Shown here: one piece after another, positions 33,158 to 44,890 of the stretch
Layout: the number at the start of each line of letters is the position of its first letter
Numbering within the stretch: position 1 is the first letter of the stretch
Assembly: GCA_963576725.1 (NCBI GenBank)
Contig: OY755240.1
Location: 35,734,163 to 35,798,162, forward strand
Direction of reading: 5' to 3'
Source: Azorinus chamasolen
Taxonomy: Eukaryota; Mollusca; Bivalvia; Cardiida; Solecurtidae
Length of the DNA stretch: 64,000 bases
The notes under the pieces: generated by a model
The model's database searches: none
Told to the model about the DNA's origin: nothing
What the model saw: the letters and a program-made list of their open reading frames with translations, nothing else
Program-made: the position numbers and the translations under genes

Positions 33158-33301
33158 CTAAAGTTTTACCAAGCCTGAGGTAGGTGCACTCTTTTTTATT
33201 AAGCCCTGAACTTCCTTGAACTTTGGGTGGTCCTTATCTCCAACTAATTGTAACAGTATAGCTTCACTAGTGGTCACAGTTGCACCCATACTCCTGAATC
33301 G
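33158..33301 (-). CDS. ISOC1: Isochorismatase domain-containing protein 1-like, last exon
   Basis: On the minus strand, TTTACTTGCAG precedes 47 codons and TAG (33160-33158). The exon starts in phase 0. It encodes the C-terminal part of the isochorismatase-like fold: [20 protein letters not shown], then [20 protein letters not shown] and a TSGLVKL end. The TTSEA(I/V)[14 protein letters not shown] block is nearly invariant in animal ISOC1/ISOC2 proteins. The length and the point of termination agree with a complete C-terminus. It joins in frame to the exon at 46501-46617 across a 13.2-kb intron. ISOC1 is preferred to ISOC2 from overall motif likeness. The substrate of animal ISOC proteins is not established; hydrolase activity is inferred from fold. 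Confidence 0.93.
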   Translation of the reverse strand, partial: RFRSMGATVTTSEAILLQLVGDKDHPKFKEVQGLIKKSAPTSGLVKL

Positions 33302-33639
33302 CTGCAAGTAAATACGTAAAACACTGTTTAAAGCAATTATGATATCTCTTGCACACCAGATGCTAATTCGTGATAACCAATTGAATGCAAACACTTTTTT
33401 TGGATGGTGTTTTATCAATACAAGTGAGATCCCTTCCAGCAAATGCATAACTGATTTTGAAGAGACTTTTTGAAAGGCTCTCCTTAGTCAAATTTTGAAC
33501 TTTACAACAACTGTTATACCAACACACTAATCGTTAACTGTGGATGAAATGAAAAAGCCAACACATGATTGAAAACAAGCGAATAAGCTGAATGGATATC
33601 CCCCACCAAATAAGTGCTGGCCTCAGAATGTATTTAACT

Positions 33640-34195
33640 GTACTAGGGCCAAAATAGACGAAACATGTTAAGTTTTTCACAAACAAAGAGCCATAACTCT
33701 GGTGTTTCAAGGCCAAGGTCAGTGATATGTGCAGGGCAACATTTCTTTACACTACTTATTATTTACACAAAATTTCATAAGAAACTCCTAACAGTTTCTA
33801 AGATATGACTAGAAAATACAAAAAGGTCAAGTTTTTAACAACCAAAGGATCACAACTCTGGTGTTCCAAGATCAATGTGAGTGGTATATGCAGGGCTGGA
33901 ATTTCTTATGGCACTTAACATTTACACCATGTTTCATAGAAAAACTTCAAACTGTTTCTGAGATATGACTCCTTTCAGGAAAAAAGGTAAAGTTTTTGGC
34001 AATATAAGACAATAAACTCCGGTGTTCATCAATATAAGTGATACTTTGCAGATCCACATTTCCTAATGGTACGAAACATGTGCACAGTTTCATAGAAAAT
34101 AATTAACAGTTCCTTTGATATTGCTCTGGATAGACAAAACGGTTACATTTTTCACAAACAAAGGGCCATTACTCTGGTGTTCCAATATTAATATG
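33640..34195. repeat. Family E tandem-core repeats, left part
   Basis: ~145-bp units with ACAAACAAAGGGCCATTACT, CTGGTGTTCCAAGATCAATG, TGAGTGGTATATGCAGGGCT and ACAGTTTCTAAGATATGACT. The array is interrupted by family F and resumes at 35572. It lies in the last ISOC1-like intron. Confidence 0.75.
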
Positions 34196-35571
34196 ACCTA
34201 GAGGTTTGGTTTTGTCAGAAAAACAGATGTCTCCCCCTTCCATCCTCTTTCCAATACACAAGTGTAATGTCTGTAACTCTAAAGTTATCAGAGTCTAATT
34301 TTACGTCATAAGGGGCAATAACTCCAAAGTTATCAGGGGGAGACAATTTAAAAAACCCAGCTGCACAACAACACATGCTGGTCAACACTCCTGTGAAGTT
34401 TGGTGAGCCTATCCCTACTGTTTTCAAAGATACGCGTGGCACATAGTTTCTCTAATTTTAGGTAATCATATCAGTGGAAATAACTCAACAATTATCAGGA
34501 AGAGACAATTCAACCAGACAATTCAAAAACCCCAAGTGCACAACTCGTGCTGGTCAGCATTCCTGTTAAGTTTGGTGAATCTATCCCTAGTGGTTTCAGA
34601 GATATGCACTACATTAAGTAAAGTTTGTCTAATTTTAAGTCATCAGTGGCCCTACTGGTTTCAGAGATACACGTGACACAAAGTTTGTCTAAATTAAAGT
34701 TTAAATCGGGGGAAATAACTCAACAATTATAAGGGGCGAAAATTGAAAAACACCAACTCATGCTGGTGAACATTCCTACTCTAGCCCTAGTGGTTTCAGA
34801 GATACGTGTGACACATAGTAAACTTTGTCTAATTTTAAGTCATCAGGGGCAGTAACTCCAAAGTTATCAGGGGGGAGACAATTAAAAACCAGGTGCACAA
34901 CAACTCATGCTGGTGAAAATTCCTGTGAAGGTTGGTGACTCTAGCCCTAATGGTTTCAGAGATATGCACAGCACAATGTTTCTCTAATTTTAAGTTACCA
35001 TATCAGGGGAAATAACTCAACAATTCTCAGGGGAGACAATTAAACCCCCCCAGGTGCACAACAACTCATGCTGGTCACATTCCAGTGAAGTTTGGTGATG
35101 CTAGCCCTAGTGGTTTCAAAGATATACATGGCACAAAGTTTCTCTAATTTTGAGTAATCATATCAGTGGCAATAACTCATCAGGGGCACTAACTCCAAAG
35201 TTATCAGTAGAAGACAATTAAAAAACCAGGTGCACAACAACTCATGCTGGTGAATTTTCCTGTGATGTTTGGTGACTCTAGCCCTACTGGTTTCAGAGAT
35301 ATGCACAGCATAAAGTTTCCCTAATTTTAAGTTACCATATCAGGGGCAATAACTCAACAATTAACAGGGGAGACAATAAAAAAACCCAGGTGCACAGCAA
35401 CTCAGGCTGGTGAACATTCCTGTGAAGTTTGGTGACTCTAGTCCTTTTGGTTTCAGAGATACGCCCGACACATTTTTTTTTCTATTTTTAAGTCATCAGG
35501 GGCAGACAGACAACTCTGGCAAATCAATATCATCATATGAATATGTCTCCCCATAAATGGGGGAGACATAA
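34196..35571. mobile_element. Family F tandem-core element nested in family E
   Basis: The start region contains GATGTCTCCCCCTTCC. About eight units follow with CAGGTGCACAACAACTCATG, CTGGTGAACATTCCTGTGAA, GTTTGGTGACTCTAGCCCTA and GGGGCAATAACTCAACAATT. It ends AATATGTCTCCCCATAAATG / GGGGGAGACATAA, a hairpin whose right arm GGGGGAGACAT pairs with the 5' ATGTCTCCCCC. Confidence 0.85.
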
Positions 35572-35830
35572 TGATACATGCTGATCTGCATGTCCTTATG
35601 CTACTTAACATTTACACATACATGTAGTTTCAAAGAAAATCTCTCAGTTTCTGACAAATGGCTCTGGACAGACAAAAATGTTACAATTTGCATAAAGGGC
35701 CATAACTCTGGTGTTCCAAGGTCAATGTGAGTAATACTTGCAGACCTACATTCATTTATGGTACTAAATATTTACACAAACTTTCAAAATGTTTCTGAGA
35801 TATGATGCAAGGATGAGGAACTTTATAAAC
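35572..35830. repeat. Family E, right part
   Basis: Resumes with TGCTGATCTGCATGTCCTTA, then AAAGGGCCATAACTCTGGTG and TTCCAAGGTCAATGTGAGTA, matching the array left of family F. Confidence 0.75.
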
Positions 35831-35959
35831 CAAGGTCCAATGTATAAGTGCTTTACACTGGGCATGTAAAAGAACCAGAGATACTCTATTGATAATAGTT
35901 TTTCTGTATCTGCTCCTCTCTCTCTATGAAACAGAAATTAATAAATACAACAACAAAAA

Positions 35960-36250
35960 CATACAGAACTATCAATGATGGAACAGCAGCTTTGATCACA
36001 AATACAAATACCCATGTTTTAAGCCAAAATGACAAATAAGTACTCAAAATTCAAGGGGAGATAATTCTTTAATATTCAGCAGCAAAACACATAAAGGATG
36101 TGTCTTGCAAATCAACTATTTGTGGTTATTATGTATACCAAATATAAAGTCAATAACTTTAAAACTGAAGCCGGAGTGTGCGACCCCAGCTACCCATGTT
36201 TAAATGCGGGCGGGCGGGCGGGTGGGTGGACGGTTTGCAGGGTATAATAA
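35960..36250. repeat. Family B copy with (GGGC)n end
   Basis: Units with AAATTCAAGGGGAGATAATT and TTGTGGTTATTATGTATACC. The 3' end has a GCGGGCGGGCGGGCGGGTGG run and GGGTATAATAA. Confidence 0.7.
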
Positions 36251-36653
36251 GCATATTGTAAGCCATATATTTCCTAATGCAGAACTGCAGCAGCATAATT
36301 AAATATGCATGTAATTTTCAAAAACATGCGCGGAAATTACCTGACAGAACCTATGCAAGGTAATTGGATATCAAGTACACTGAACAAGTTTAGTGAAAAT
36401 TGAACCATTCCTTGGAGAGATATTGTGTGGAAACCAATCAGCTAATCAGAGTGCAGCAGCCTAAGTGAAAATGCCCATAATTGTCCGAAAAACGCGAAAA
36501 AACTGCCTAACACAGAACCCATGCGAGGTATTTGGATATAAAGTACACTGAGAAACTTTGGTGAAAACTGGACCATTCTGCAAGGAGATATTGCGTGGAA
36601 ACCAATTGGCTAATCAGATTGCAGCAACCTAAGTGAAAATGCCCGTAATTTAC
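36251..36653. repeat. Two-copy ~180-bp tandem repeat
   Basis: Two diverged copies with AAGTACACTGA, GTGAAAACTGGACCATTC, GGAGATATTGCGTGGAAACC and AGCAACCTAAGTGAAAATGC. Confidence 0.75.
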
Positions 36654-37977
36654 AACAAGAGGGCCAGAATGGCCCTGAAGCGCTCACCAGACAATCAGGA
36701 GAAGATTTTCAAAGTTTTCTCCATATGTTTCTACTGAAAACTACCCACCCCTGGGGCGTGCCAATTTTGACCCCAGGGCCATAATTCATATAACTTTTGT
36801 AGGACCTATACATGATGCTATGCACCAAATATGAAAGCGAGAACTTTCCAGTTTCAGAGAAGAAGATTTTCAAAGTTTTCAATATTTGTTTCCATTGAAA
36901 ACTGCCCACCCCTGGGACGGGGACAATTTTGACCCCAGGGCCATAATTAATATAACTTTTGTAGAGGACCTGAACATGATGCTCTGTGCCAAATATGAAA
37001 GCTGAGAACCTTCTGGTTTCAAAGGAGAAGATTTTCAAACGTTTACTGTAAGTTTCTATTGAAAACTTACCACCCCTGGGGCGGGGCCAATTTTGACCCC
37101 AGGGGCATAATTTATATAAATTTTGTAGAGGACCTGAACATGATGCTCTGTGCCAAATATGAAAGCTGAGCGCCTTCCAGTTTCAGAGGAGAAGATTTTC
37201 AAAGATTTCACTATTTGTTTCTATTGAAAACTGCCCACCCCTGGGGCGGGCCAATTTTATCCCCAGGGCCATAATTTATATAACTTTTGTAGAGCACCTA
37301 AACATAATGCTATGTGCCAAACATGAAAGCTGAGAACTTTCTAGTTTCAGAGGAGAAGATTTTCAAAATTTTCACTATTTGTTTCTATTGAAAACTGCCC
37401 ACCCCTGGGGTGGGGCCAATTTTGACCCCAGGGCCATAATTTATATAACTTTTGTAGAGGACCTGAACATTATGCTCTGTGCCAAATATGAAAGCTGAGC
37501 GCCTTCCAGTTTCAGAGGAGAAGATTTTCAAAGATTTCACTATTTGTTTCTATTGAAAACTTCCCATCCCTGGGGTGGGGCCAATTTTGACCCCAGGGGC
37601 ATAATTTATATAACTTTTGTAGAGGACCTGAACACGATGCTATGTGCCAAATATGAAAGCTGAGAAACTTCTGATTTCAAAGGAGAAGATTTTCAAAGTT
37701 TTACTATATGTTTCCATTGAAAACTTCCCACCCCTAGGGCGGAGCCAATTTGGACCCCAGGGGTATAATTTATATAACTTTTGTAGAGGATCTATAGGTG
37801 ATGCTATGTACCAAAGATGAAAGCTGAGAACCCTGTAGATTCAGAGGAGAAATTTTTTAAAGGTTCAAATTGTTGACGCCCGACGACGCACGATGCACGA
37901 CGCACGCCGACGGACGACGGACATCTGGCGATTACAAAAGCTCACCCTGAGCACTTTGTGCTCTGGTGAGCTAAAAA
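36654..37977. mobile_element. Family A element, full length
   Basis: 5' AACAAGAGGGCCAGAATGGC-CCTGAAGCGCTCACCAGAC (GGGCCA/TGGCCC hairpin). Seven ~165-bp units and the CGACGCACGATGCACGACGC tail follow. 3' GCTCACCCTGAGCACTTTGT / GCTCTGGTGAGCTAAAAA. The 5' GCTCACCAG tag is exactly complementary to the 3' CTGGTGAGC. Confidence 0.93.
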
Positions 37978-39233
37978 TTGAAGTGAATATCTTATTAATA
38001 AAAAAGTTACAGCTAATCCTCATATTGCAGATTTTTGTAAAGTGCAACGGCCATAACTCTGTAAAGACAAACTGAATGAACCTCAAAATAAACTCAGCTT
38101 CAGATTTTGTTGCTTAAAACATTTGTGTTAAGTTTCATTTATATAATTTTAATAGTTTCCCAATAAAACAACACAAAAACTAAAAGTTGACCGACAAACA
38201 AAGCAACAAACACACATAGTTCAAGGACCATAACATAAGAATAAAATGACATATCAAAAACCCCGCAATATATGTGAAAGGACCACAACTTTAGAATAAA
38301 ATGACATATCAAAAACCCCACAATATATGTGAAAATTCATATTAAGGTTTAACCATTTAAAAAAATTGAAGTAAATATCATTTCAAATGAAAAAGTTATG
38401 GTCATCCTCATGTTTGCATAGATTTGCATTATTTTTTTTAAGTGCAAGGGCCATAACTCCGAAACAACAAATCAAATGAACCTCAGAATCGACTCAGCTT
38501 CAGATCTTGATGCATTAAACGTTTGTGTGAAGTTTCATTAATATCTGTCAAATAGTTTTCCCAGAAAACAGCGGACAAACTATTTGCATGCAATTGCATT
38601 ATTTTTTAAGGACAAGGGCCGTAACTCTGAAATGAAAAATCAAATGATTCTCAGAATCAATTCAGCTTTAGATCTTGATGCATTAAACATTTGTGTGAAG
38701 TTTCATTAAGATCTGTCGAATGGTTTTCCCAGAAAACAGCGGACAAACTGTTTGCATGTATTTCCATTATTTTTTAAGTACAAGAGCCATAACTCCGAAA
38801 CGACAAATCAAATGAACCTCAGAATCGACTCAGCTTCAGATCTTGATGCATTAAACATTTGTGTGATGTTTCATTAATATCTCTCAAATAGTTTTCCAAA
38901 AAACAGCGGACAATTTATTTGCATGTATTTGCATTATTTTTTAAGGACAAGGGCCGTAACACTGAAATGAAAAATCAAATAATCCTCATAATCAATTCAG
39001 CTTCAGATCTTGATGCATTAAACATTTGTGTTAAGTTTCATTAATATCTGTCAAATAGTTTTCCTAGAAAACAGCGGACAAACTTTTTGCATGTATTTGC
39101 ATTATATTTTAAGTACAAGGGCCATAACTCCGAAAGGACAAATCAAATGAACCTCAGAATCGACTCAGCTTCAGATCTTGATGCATTTAACATTTGTGTG
39201 AAGTTTCATTAATATCTGTCAAATAGTTTTCCC
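37978..39233. mobile_element. Family G tandem-core element, left part
   Basis: ~167-bp units with AAGTACAAGGGCCATAACTC, CGAAACGACAAATCAAATGA, ACCTCAGAATCGACTCAGCT, TCAGATCTTGATGCATTAAA and CATTTGTGTGAAGTTTCATT. It stops within the TAGTTTTCCC motif where family A begins, and resumes at 44362. Confidence 0.85.
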
Positions 39234-39319
39234 AACAAGAGGGCCAGAATGGCCCTGACATCGCTCACCAGACAATCAGAGGAGAAGATTTTCAAAGTTT
39301 TCACTATTATGTTTCTATA
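39234..39319. repeat. Family A 5'-end stub
   Basis: AACAAGAGGGCCAGAATGGC, CCTGACATCGCTCACCAGAC and one partial core, cut off where a second identical 5' end starts. Confidence 0.85.
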
Positions 39320-39320
39320 G

Positions 39321-39492
39321 ACAAGAGGGCCAGAATGGCCCTGACATCGCTCACCAGACAATCAGAGGAGAAGATTTTCAAAGTTTTCACTATATGTTTC
39401 TATTGAAAACTTATCACCCCAAGGGCGGTGCCAATTTTGACCCCAGGGACACAATTTATATAACTTTTGTAGAGGACCTGAACATGATGCTG
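39321..39492. repeat. Second family A 5' end, truncated
   Basis: ACAAGAGGGCCAGAATGGCC and about one core unit up to GAACATGATGCTG, then unrelated DNA. Confidence 0.85.
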
Positions 39493-39566
39493 AAAGAATG
39501 TAGTGAAAGAACGGATAGAGCATAGACCACTGGAACTTGTATTAATTCTTTGGATGCTAGAGGCAG

Positions 39567-39846
39567 ATTCTCCCGCCACTAATGACCTATGCAAACAGTT
39601 TGGATCCAGATTAGGCCCCACATAATGTGGGGCCTGATCTGATATCCAAATTGTTTGTAAATGAGACTGAACTTCTGAGAAACTTAGAAAGAATGTGTGT
39701 AGTGGGATTCTCCCACCACTAATGACCTATGCAAACATATTGGATCCAGATCAGGGCCAATCTAATGTGGGGCCTGATCTGATATCGAAACTGTTTGTCA
39801 ATGAGACTGAACTTCTGAAAAACTTAGAAAGAAAGTGTGTAGTTAG
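39567..39846. repeat. Tandem duplication of a 140-bp unit carrying a hairpin MITE
   Basis: Two copies of CCACTAATGACCTATGCAAA followed by a palindrome (TTGGATCCAGATTAGGCCCC / GGGGCCTGATCTGATATCCA, 39592-39657 and 39732-39798) and AATGAGACTGAACTTCTGAG. The first palindrome is better preserved. Confidence 0.85.
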
Positions 39847-39879
39847 GATAACTTATGAATTTGCTGCAGACAACAATTT

Positions 39880-40145
39880 AGCAGTTGACAAAATTACCCA
39901 GCATGCAAAGAGTTAAGCTGAAATTCACAACAGATATGCTCTATATTGATATCTGGTAGCTAAATGCAGGGCATAGGTATGAAAAAAAGGTTTAAGAGTG
40001 TTCTGCATAATGAGAACTATCCACAGTTTTCTCAATCTTAAATGAGTGTGTGTTATTTGTCTAAACACAATTTCTACTCTACTGATCAGACTAAGGGTGA
40101 TTATATAAGAACTCATACTGACTGGTCTGAGCTCTGCAGGCTGAT
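39880..40145. repeat. Dispersed repeat shared with 43620-43880
   Basis: Shares CTCTATATTGATATCTG, AGTTTTCTCAATCTTAAATG and ACACAATTTCTACTCTACTG, then ATCAGACTAAGGGT, with the downstream copy. Confidence 0.75.
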
Positions 40146-40194
40146 ATATTAAGGAGAAACCTTTAGACTGTCGTTTCTGCCGTGAAGAAGACTG

Positions 40195-40785
40195 TACACA
40201 CAGGGCAGGGCCAATTTTAACCCAAGAACTATGATCCTTAAAAAACCCATAAAGTTATGCTAAGTAAATCTATACACCAAATATCTAAGCTCTGGGACAT
40301 GTAGTTTCTGACAAGAATATTTTTAAAGTTTTTCCTATGCATAACTAGTGATCCCATGGGCTGTTTAAGCAGTCAGCTACCAAAAACTGGCAATCCCTGG
40401 GGTTGGACCAATTTTGACCCTAGGGGCATAATTTATATAACTTTTGTAGAAGCCCTGAAATTGAAGCTATGTGCCAAATATGAAAGCTGAGGACCTTCTA
40501 GTTTTAGAGGAGATGATGTTTCAAGTTTTCACTATCTGTTTCTATTGAAAACTGAAAACCCCTGCGGCAGGGCCAATTTTGACCCCAGGGGTATAATTTA
40601 TACAGATGATGCTATGTGCCAAAGATGAAAGCTGAGAATCCTGTAGATTCAGAGAAGAAGATTTTTAAAGGTTCAAATTGTTGACAACTGACGACGCAAG
40701 ACGGACGACGCACGCCGACGGACGACGGACATCAGGCAATCACAAAAGCTCACCCTGAGCACTTTGTGCTCTGGTGAGCTAAAAA
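40195..40785. mobile_element. Family A-related element with a divergent first unit
   Basis: The first unit reads CAGGGCCAATTTTAACCCAA and TCTATACACCAAATATCTAA. Two standard family A units, the CGACGCAAGACGGACGACGC tail and hairpin GAGCACTTTGTGCTC-TGGTGAGCTAAAAA follow. A related divergent unit occurs at 42140-42290. Confidence 0.8.
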
Positions 40786-41965
40786 GCCTATGTGATAAAT
40801 AGAACATTTGCTAACCATTGTGATAAATAGAGCAAAAGCTCCATAGGAGTAAATGCTCTATTTATCACAATGGTTTCAAATCTACACAATATTCTGAAAT
40901 TTTCCTTTTCTATAATTAATGCTCTTTATCAGTAGATTTATTCAAAGAGGTAGGATCTGAAAAAAACCTTTGTGATAAATAGAGCATTTGCTCCATAGGA
41001 GTAAATGTTCTATTTATCACAATGGTTTCAAATCTACACAATTTTGAAATTTTCTTTTCTCTAATTAATGCTCCTTACCATTAGATTTATTCAAAGAGGT
41101 ATAATAGTCACTTTATGAAACCATTGTGATAAATAGAGCATTTGCCTTTGTGATAAATAGAGCATTTGCTCCATAGGAGTAAATGCACTATTTATCACAA
41201 TGGTTTCAAATCTACACAATTCTGAAATTGTCCTATTCTCTAATTAACCCTTTCCCTCATATAAACATGTTTTCATGCATTTGCAAACAGAGTAGACCAA
41301 GATTTACCTCTTTGAATAAGCAAACAACAATTCTGATCTGACGCATACCGGTATGTAACTTTATATGTGGTTTGTACATGAGTTTATTTACTCCTATGGA
41401 GGAAATGCTCTATTTATCACAATGGTTTGAAATCTACACAATTCTGAAAGTTTCCTTTTCTCTAATTAATGCTCCTTATCAGTAGATTTATTCAAAGAGG
41501 TAGGATCTGAAAAAAAGCCTGTGATAAATAGAGCATTTGCTAACCATTGTGGTAAATAGAGCAAAAGCTCCATATGAGTAAATGTTCTATTTATTACAAT
41601 GGTTTCATATCTACACAATTCTGAAATTTTCCTTTCCTATAATTAATGCTCCTTATCAGTAGTTTTATTCAAAGAGGTAGGATCTGAAAAAAGCCTTTGT
41701 GATAAATAGAGCATTTTCTCCATAGGAGTAAATGCTCTATTTATCACAATGGTTTCAAATCAACACAATTTTGAAATTTTCCTTGTCTCTAATTAATGCT
41801 CCTTATCAGTAGATTTATTCAAAGAGGTATAATAGTCACTTTATGAAACCATTGTGATAGAGCATTTGCTCCATAGGAGTAAATGCTCTATTTATCACAA
41901 TGGTTTCAAATCTACACAATTCTGAAATTTTCCAAGAGCCAGGATCTGAAAATAGCCTATGAGGG
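40786..41965. repeat. Family I: tandem palindromic hairpins
   Basis: At least six units of a ~155-bp repeat. Each has a stem TTGTGATAAATAGAGCATTT / AAATGCTCTATTTATCACAA around GCTCCATAGGAGTA, then ATGGTTTCAAATCTACACAA, TTAATGCTCCTTATCAGTAG and TTTATTCAAAGAGGTAGGAT. Isolated copy at 46290-46450. Confidence 0.9.
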
Positions 41966-42119
41966 AATGGGTTAAAAACAATGTGAACAAACAGACACTA
42001 ATTCTGAAGCAGACAACTTCATAGAGGTTTGACCAGGAACTTGCCCTCTCAAGTGATTGCATAATACAGATGGAGTGTTTACAGTCCTTCTAGTTCAGAG
42101 GAACCTTTATAGTGAAAAA

Positions 42120-42625
42120 ATCTATTTTAAAGTATAACCAACAGGGCAGGGCCAATTTTAACCTCAGAACTATGATATTAATCAATGTCAATAAGGTATA
42201 CTAAGTAAATCTATACACCATATATCTAAGCTCTGTGACTTATAGTTTTTGACAAGAAGATTTTTGAAGTTTTCCCCATGCCTAACATAAGTGAGCCCAG
42301 CATTCTGCTACTTGTACAGAAAACAACAGTCAGCTAGAGAAAACTGGCCACCCCTGGGACTGTGGCGGGGCCAATTTTGACTCTAGGGACATAATTTATA
42401 TAACTTTTGTAAAGGACCTATAGGTGATGCTATGTGCCAAAGATGAAAGCTGAGAACCCTGTAGATTCAGAGGAGAAGAAGTTTAAAGGTTCAAATTGTT
42501 GACGACGAACGACGCACGACGCACGACACACGACGCACGACGCACGACGCACGCCGACGGACGACAGACATCTGGCAATCACAAAAGCTCACCCTGAGCA
42601 CTTTGTGCTCTGGTGAGCTAAAAAC
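42120..42625. mobile_element. Family A 3' portion
   Basis: A divergent unit, one standard core, then an expanded ACGACGCACGACGCACGACA tail and the hairpin end GAGCACTTTGTGCTC-TGGTGAGCTAAAAA. Confidence 0.85.
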
Positions 42626-43044
42626 TAGCCGGCCCTGAGGTGTGCCAATTTTGATCCCAAGGGCATAATTTATATAGCTTTTGTAGAGGACCTCAAGTGA
42701 ATAGAAATTAAAGAAAAATGTAAATGTAAACATATTATAACAATGTAAATCTAAAGAAGGTCATATAAAAAAGTATGTATAGCATCTCCCTGGGCAAAAT
42801 GGTTGAATTTCAGAAAGAATAAATTAATCTATACTTATGTTCAAAATTTCAGATATTTTCATTATACCTTCTACATGAGTTCATATTATTATTCATATCT
42901 TAACTTATTTTTAACCCTTCCCCTGTTCGATGTTTATTCAAAATTTCAATACCTACTGAATATTCATGGACAAAATAGTTATAAGGAAAAATAGAAAGTG
43001 TAGCCATTTTAGAAAGTAATGAAAAACATCTTTCAAATTCCATT

Positions 43045-43113
43045 AACAAACAGAGTAGGCCCTAATCAGACAGCTGCTAAAGGAGCCGCCTGATCTGGGT
43101 CTGCTCTGTTTGC
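43045..43113. repeat. Palindromic hairpin MITE
   Basis: ACAAACAGAGTAGGCCCTAA and the right arm GATCTGGGTCTGCTCTGTTT around CAGCTGCTAAAGGAGCCG. Flanked by ACCCTTCCCC and GGGAAAGGGTT further out. Confidence 0.8.
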
Positions 43114-43232
43114 AAATGCATGAAAAGGCATTTATATGAGGGAAAGGGTTAAGTAAACATATTATAAGTACATTGTATATTGTACACAAAATGGAAATAA
43201 TTTAATGCAATTTGCACTATATAATATCATAA

Positions 43233-43299
43233 GTAAACAGAGCAGACTGATCATATGGCTACTAAATGAGCCATCTAATCTGGGTCTACTCTGTTTGCA
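43233..43299. repeat. Palindromic hairpin MITE
   Basis: GTAAACAGAGCAGACTGATC and AATCTGGGTCTACTCTGTTT around ATGGCTACTAAATGAGCCAT. Confidence 0.8.
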
Positions 43300-43434
43300 A
43301 TGGTGTAGAAATGCATAATTATGGAGTAAAGGGTTAATTGTCTGTGCAATAGGCCAGATCTAAAAATATCAGTTGTCTACCCAGAAGGGAGGCAATCCAG
43401 TTGTTATCAAAAGTGCAAAGGGAGACCTAGCACA

Positions 43435-43494
43435 GTTTGGATTCTGATCTGATGCATATGTAACTTCAAGTTACATATGTGTCAGATCAGAATC
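43435..43494. repeat. Perfect palindrome GATTCTGATCTGA...
   Basis: TTGGATTCTGATCTGATGCA and right arm GTGTCAGATCAGAATCCAA around TATGTAACTTCAAGTTACATA; near-perfect ~28-bp arms. Confidence 0.85.
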
Positions 43495-43619
43495 CAATAT
43501 TGTACTTCATAATTGTTTTGTACAAGAGAGTTAATTGTAAGATTGACATGTATTAAAAAACAATGTGAACAATCTTAGACAAGCAGACAACAATTCTGAA
43601 GCAGACAACTATAATACTG

Positions 43620-43880
43620 ATAAAGAATGCTACAGCATAGAACACTTGACTTGTATTCAGCTGAACTTCACAAAATATATACTGATAAGACTCTATATTG
43701 ATATCTGAGAGCTTAATGCAGGACATAGATATGCAAAGAGCATTTTGAGAATTATCCACTTAGTTTTCTCAATCTAAAATGAGTGTTTGTTATTTATTTG
43801 GCTAAACACAATTTCTACTCTACTGATCAGACTAAGGGTAAAACTTGCATAAACACTGGAACTGGCTATACTAGGTCAGT
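43620..43880. repeat. Dispersed repeat, second copy (see 39880-40145)
   Basis: Matching phrases in the same order and orientation, without the neighbouring hairpins. Confidence 0.7.
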
Positions 43881-43959
43881 CTCCCCTCTCTACTGCTTGA
43901 CCTGATGGCCTTTATGAGTAAAGATAAGCTGCTTAAAAGTGCAGTCAGCTTCAAGTTTG

Positions 43960-44361
43960 CTAGAAACTGGCCACCCTGGGGTGTAGCCAATTTTGACCCC
44001 AGGGGCATAATTTATATAACTTTTGTAGAGGACCTGAACATGATGTTATGTGCCAAATATGAAAGCTGAGAACCTTCCAGTTTCAGAGAAGATTTTCAAA
44101 GTTTTACTATATATTTCAATAGAAAACAAGGCACCCCTGGGGCGGGGCCAATTTTGACTCTAGGGGCATAATTTATATAACTTTTGTAGGGGACCTACAG
44201 ATGATGCTATGTACCAAAGATGAAAGCTGAGAACCCTGTAGATTCAGAGGAGAAGATTTTTAAAGGTTCAAATTGTTGACGCCTGACGCCGGACGACGCA
44301 CGCCGGACATCAGGCGATCACAAAAGCTCACCCTGAGCACAAAAGTGCTCTGGTGAGCTAA
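43960..44361. mobile_element. Family A 3' portion closing the nest
   Basis: Two core units, a short tail (GACGCCGGACGACGCACGCC) and hairpin GCTCACCCTGAGCACAAAAG / TGCTCTGGTGAGCTAAAA. It is followed immediately by the resumption of family G. Confidence 0.85.
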
Positions 44362-44620
44362 AAAACAGCGGACAAACTATTTGCATGTATTTGCATTAAT
44401 TTATCTTTTAAGGACAAGGGCCATAACTCTGAAACGAAAAATCAAATGAACCTCAGAATCAACTCAGTTTCAGATCTTGACGCATTAAACATTTGTGTGA
44501 AGTTTCATTAATATCTGTCAAATAGTTATCAGAGAAAACAGCGGACAAACAAAATGTTGACATACGAACGAACGGACGAACAGGGCCACGCCAATATACA
44601 ACCACCTTTATAAGTCAAAC
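44362..44620. mobile_element. Family G element, right part
   Basis: Resumes with AACAGCGGACAAACTATTTG, one core unit with GGGCCATAACTCTGAAACGA, then a CGAACGAACGGACGAACAGG tail and CAATATACAACCACCTTTAT. Confidence 0.85.
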
Positions 44621-44890
44621 GCTTGAATAGCCACCAACATTCCGATCAATTATTGGTAGGTATAATTACGGTGCAATTATCATCTATTAACTGTAGTGTG
44701 TGTTTGCCAAACAACATGTCATAGTGTAGGGTACCTGCAATACTAGCAATATGTGAGATGTGACAACATCTCATGCTTTAAACACAATGTCCTCTTGTTG
44801 ATCCCCCGAAGTTATTCTGCATAAAGTATTGAAACGATATATATAGAGAGATATCTAGACTGATAATGAGTATTCTACGAGTTTTAAAGA

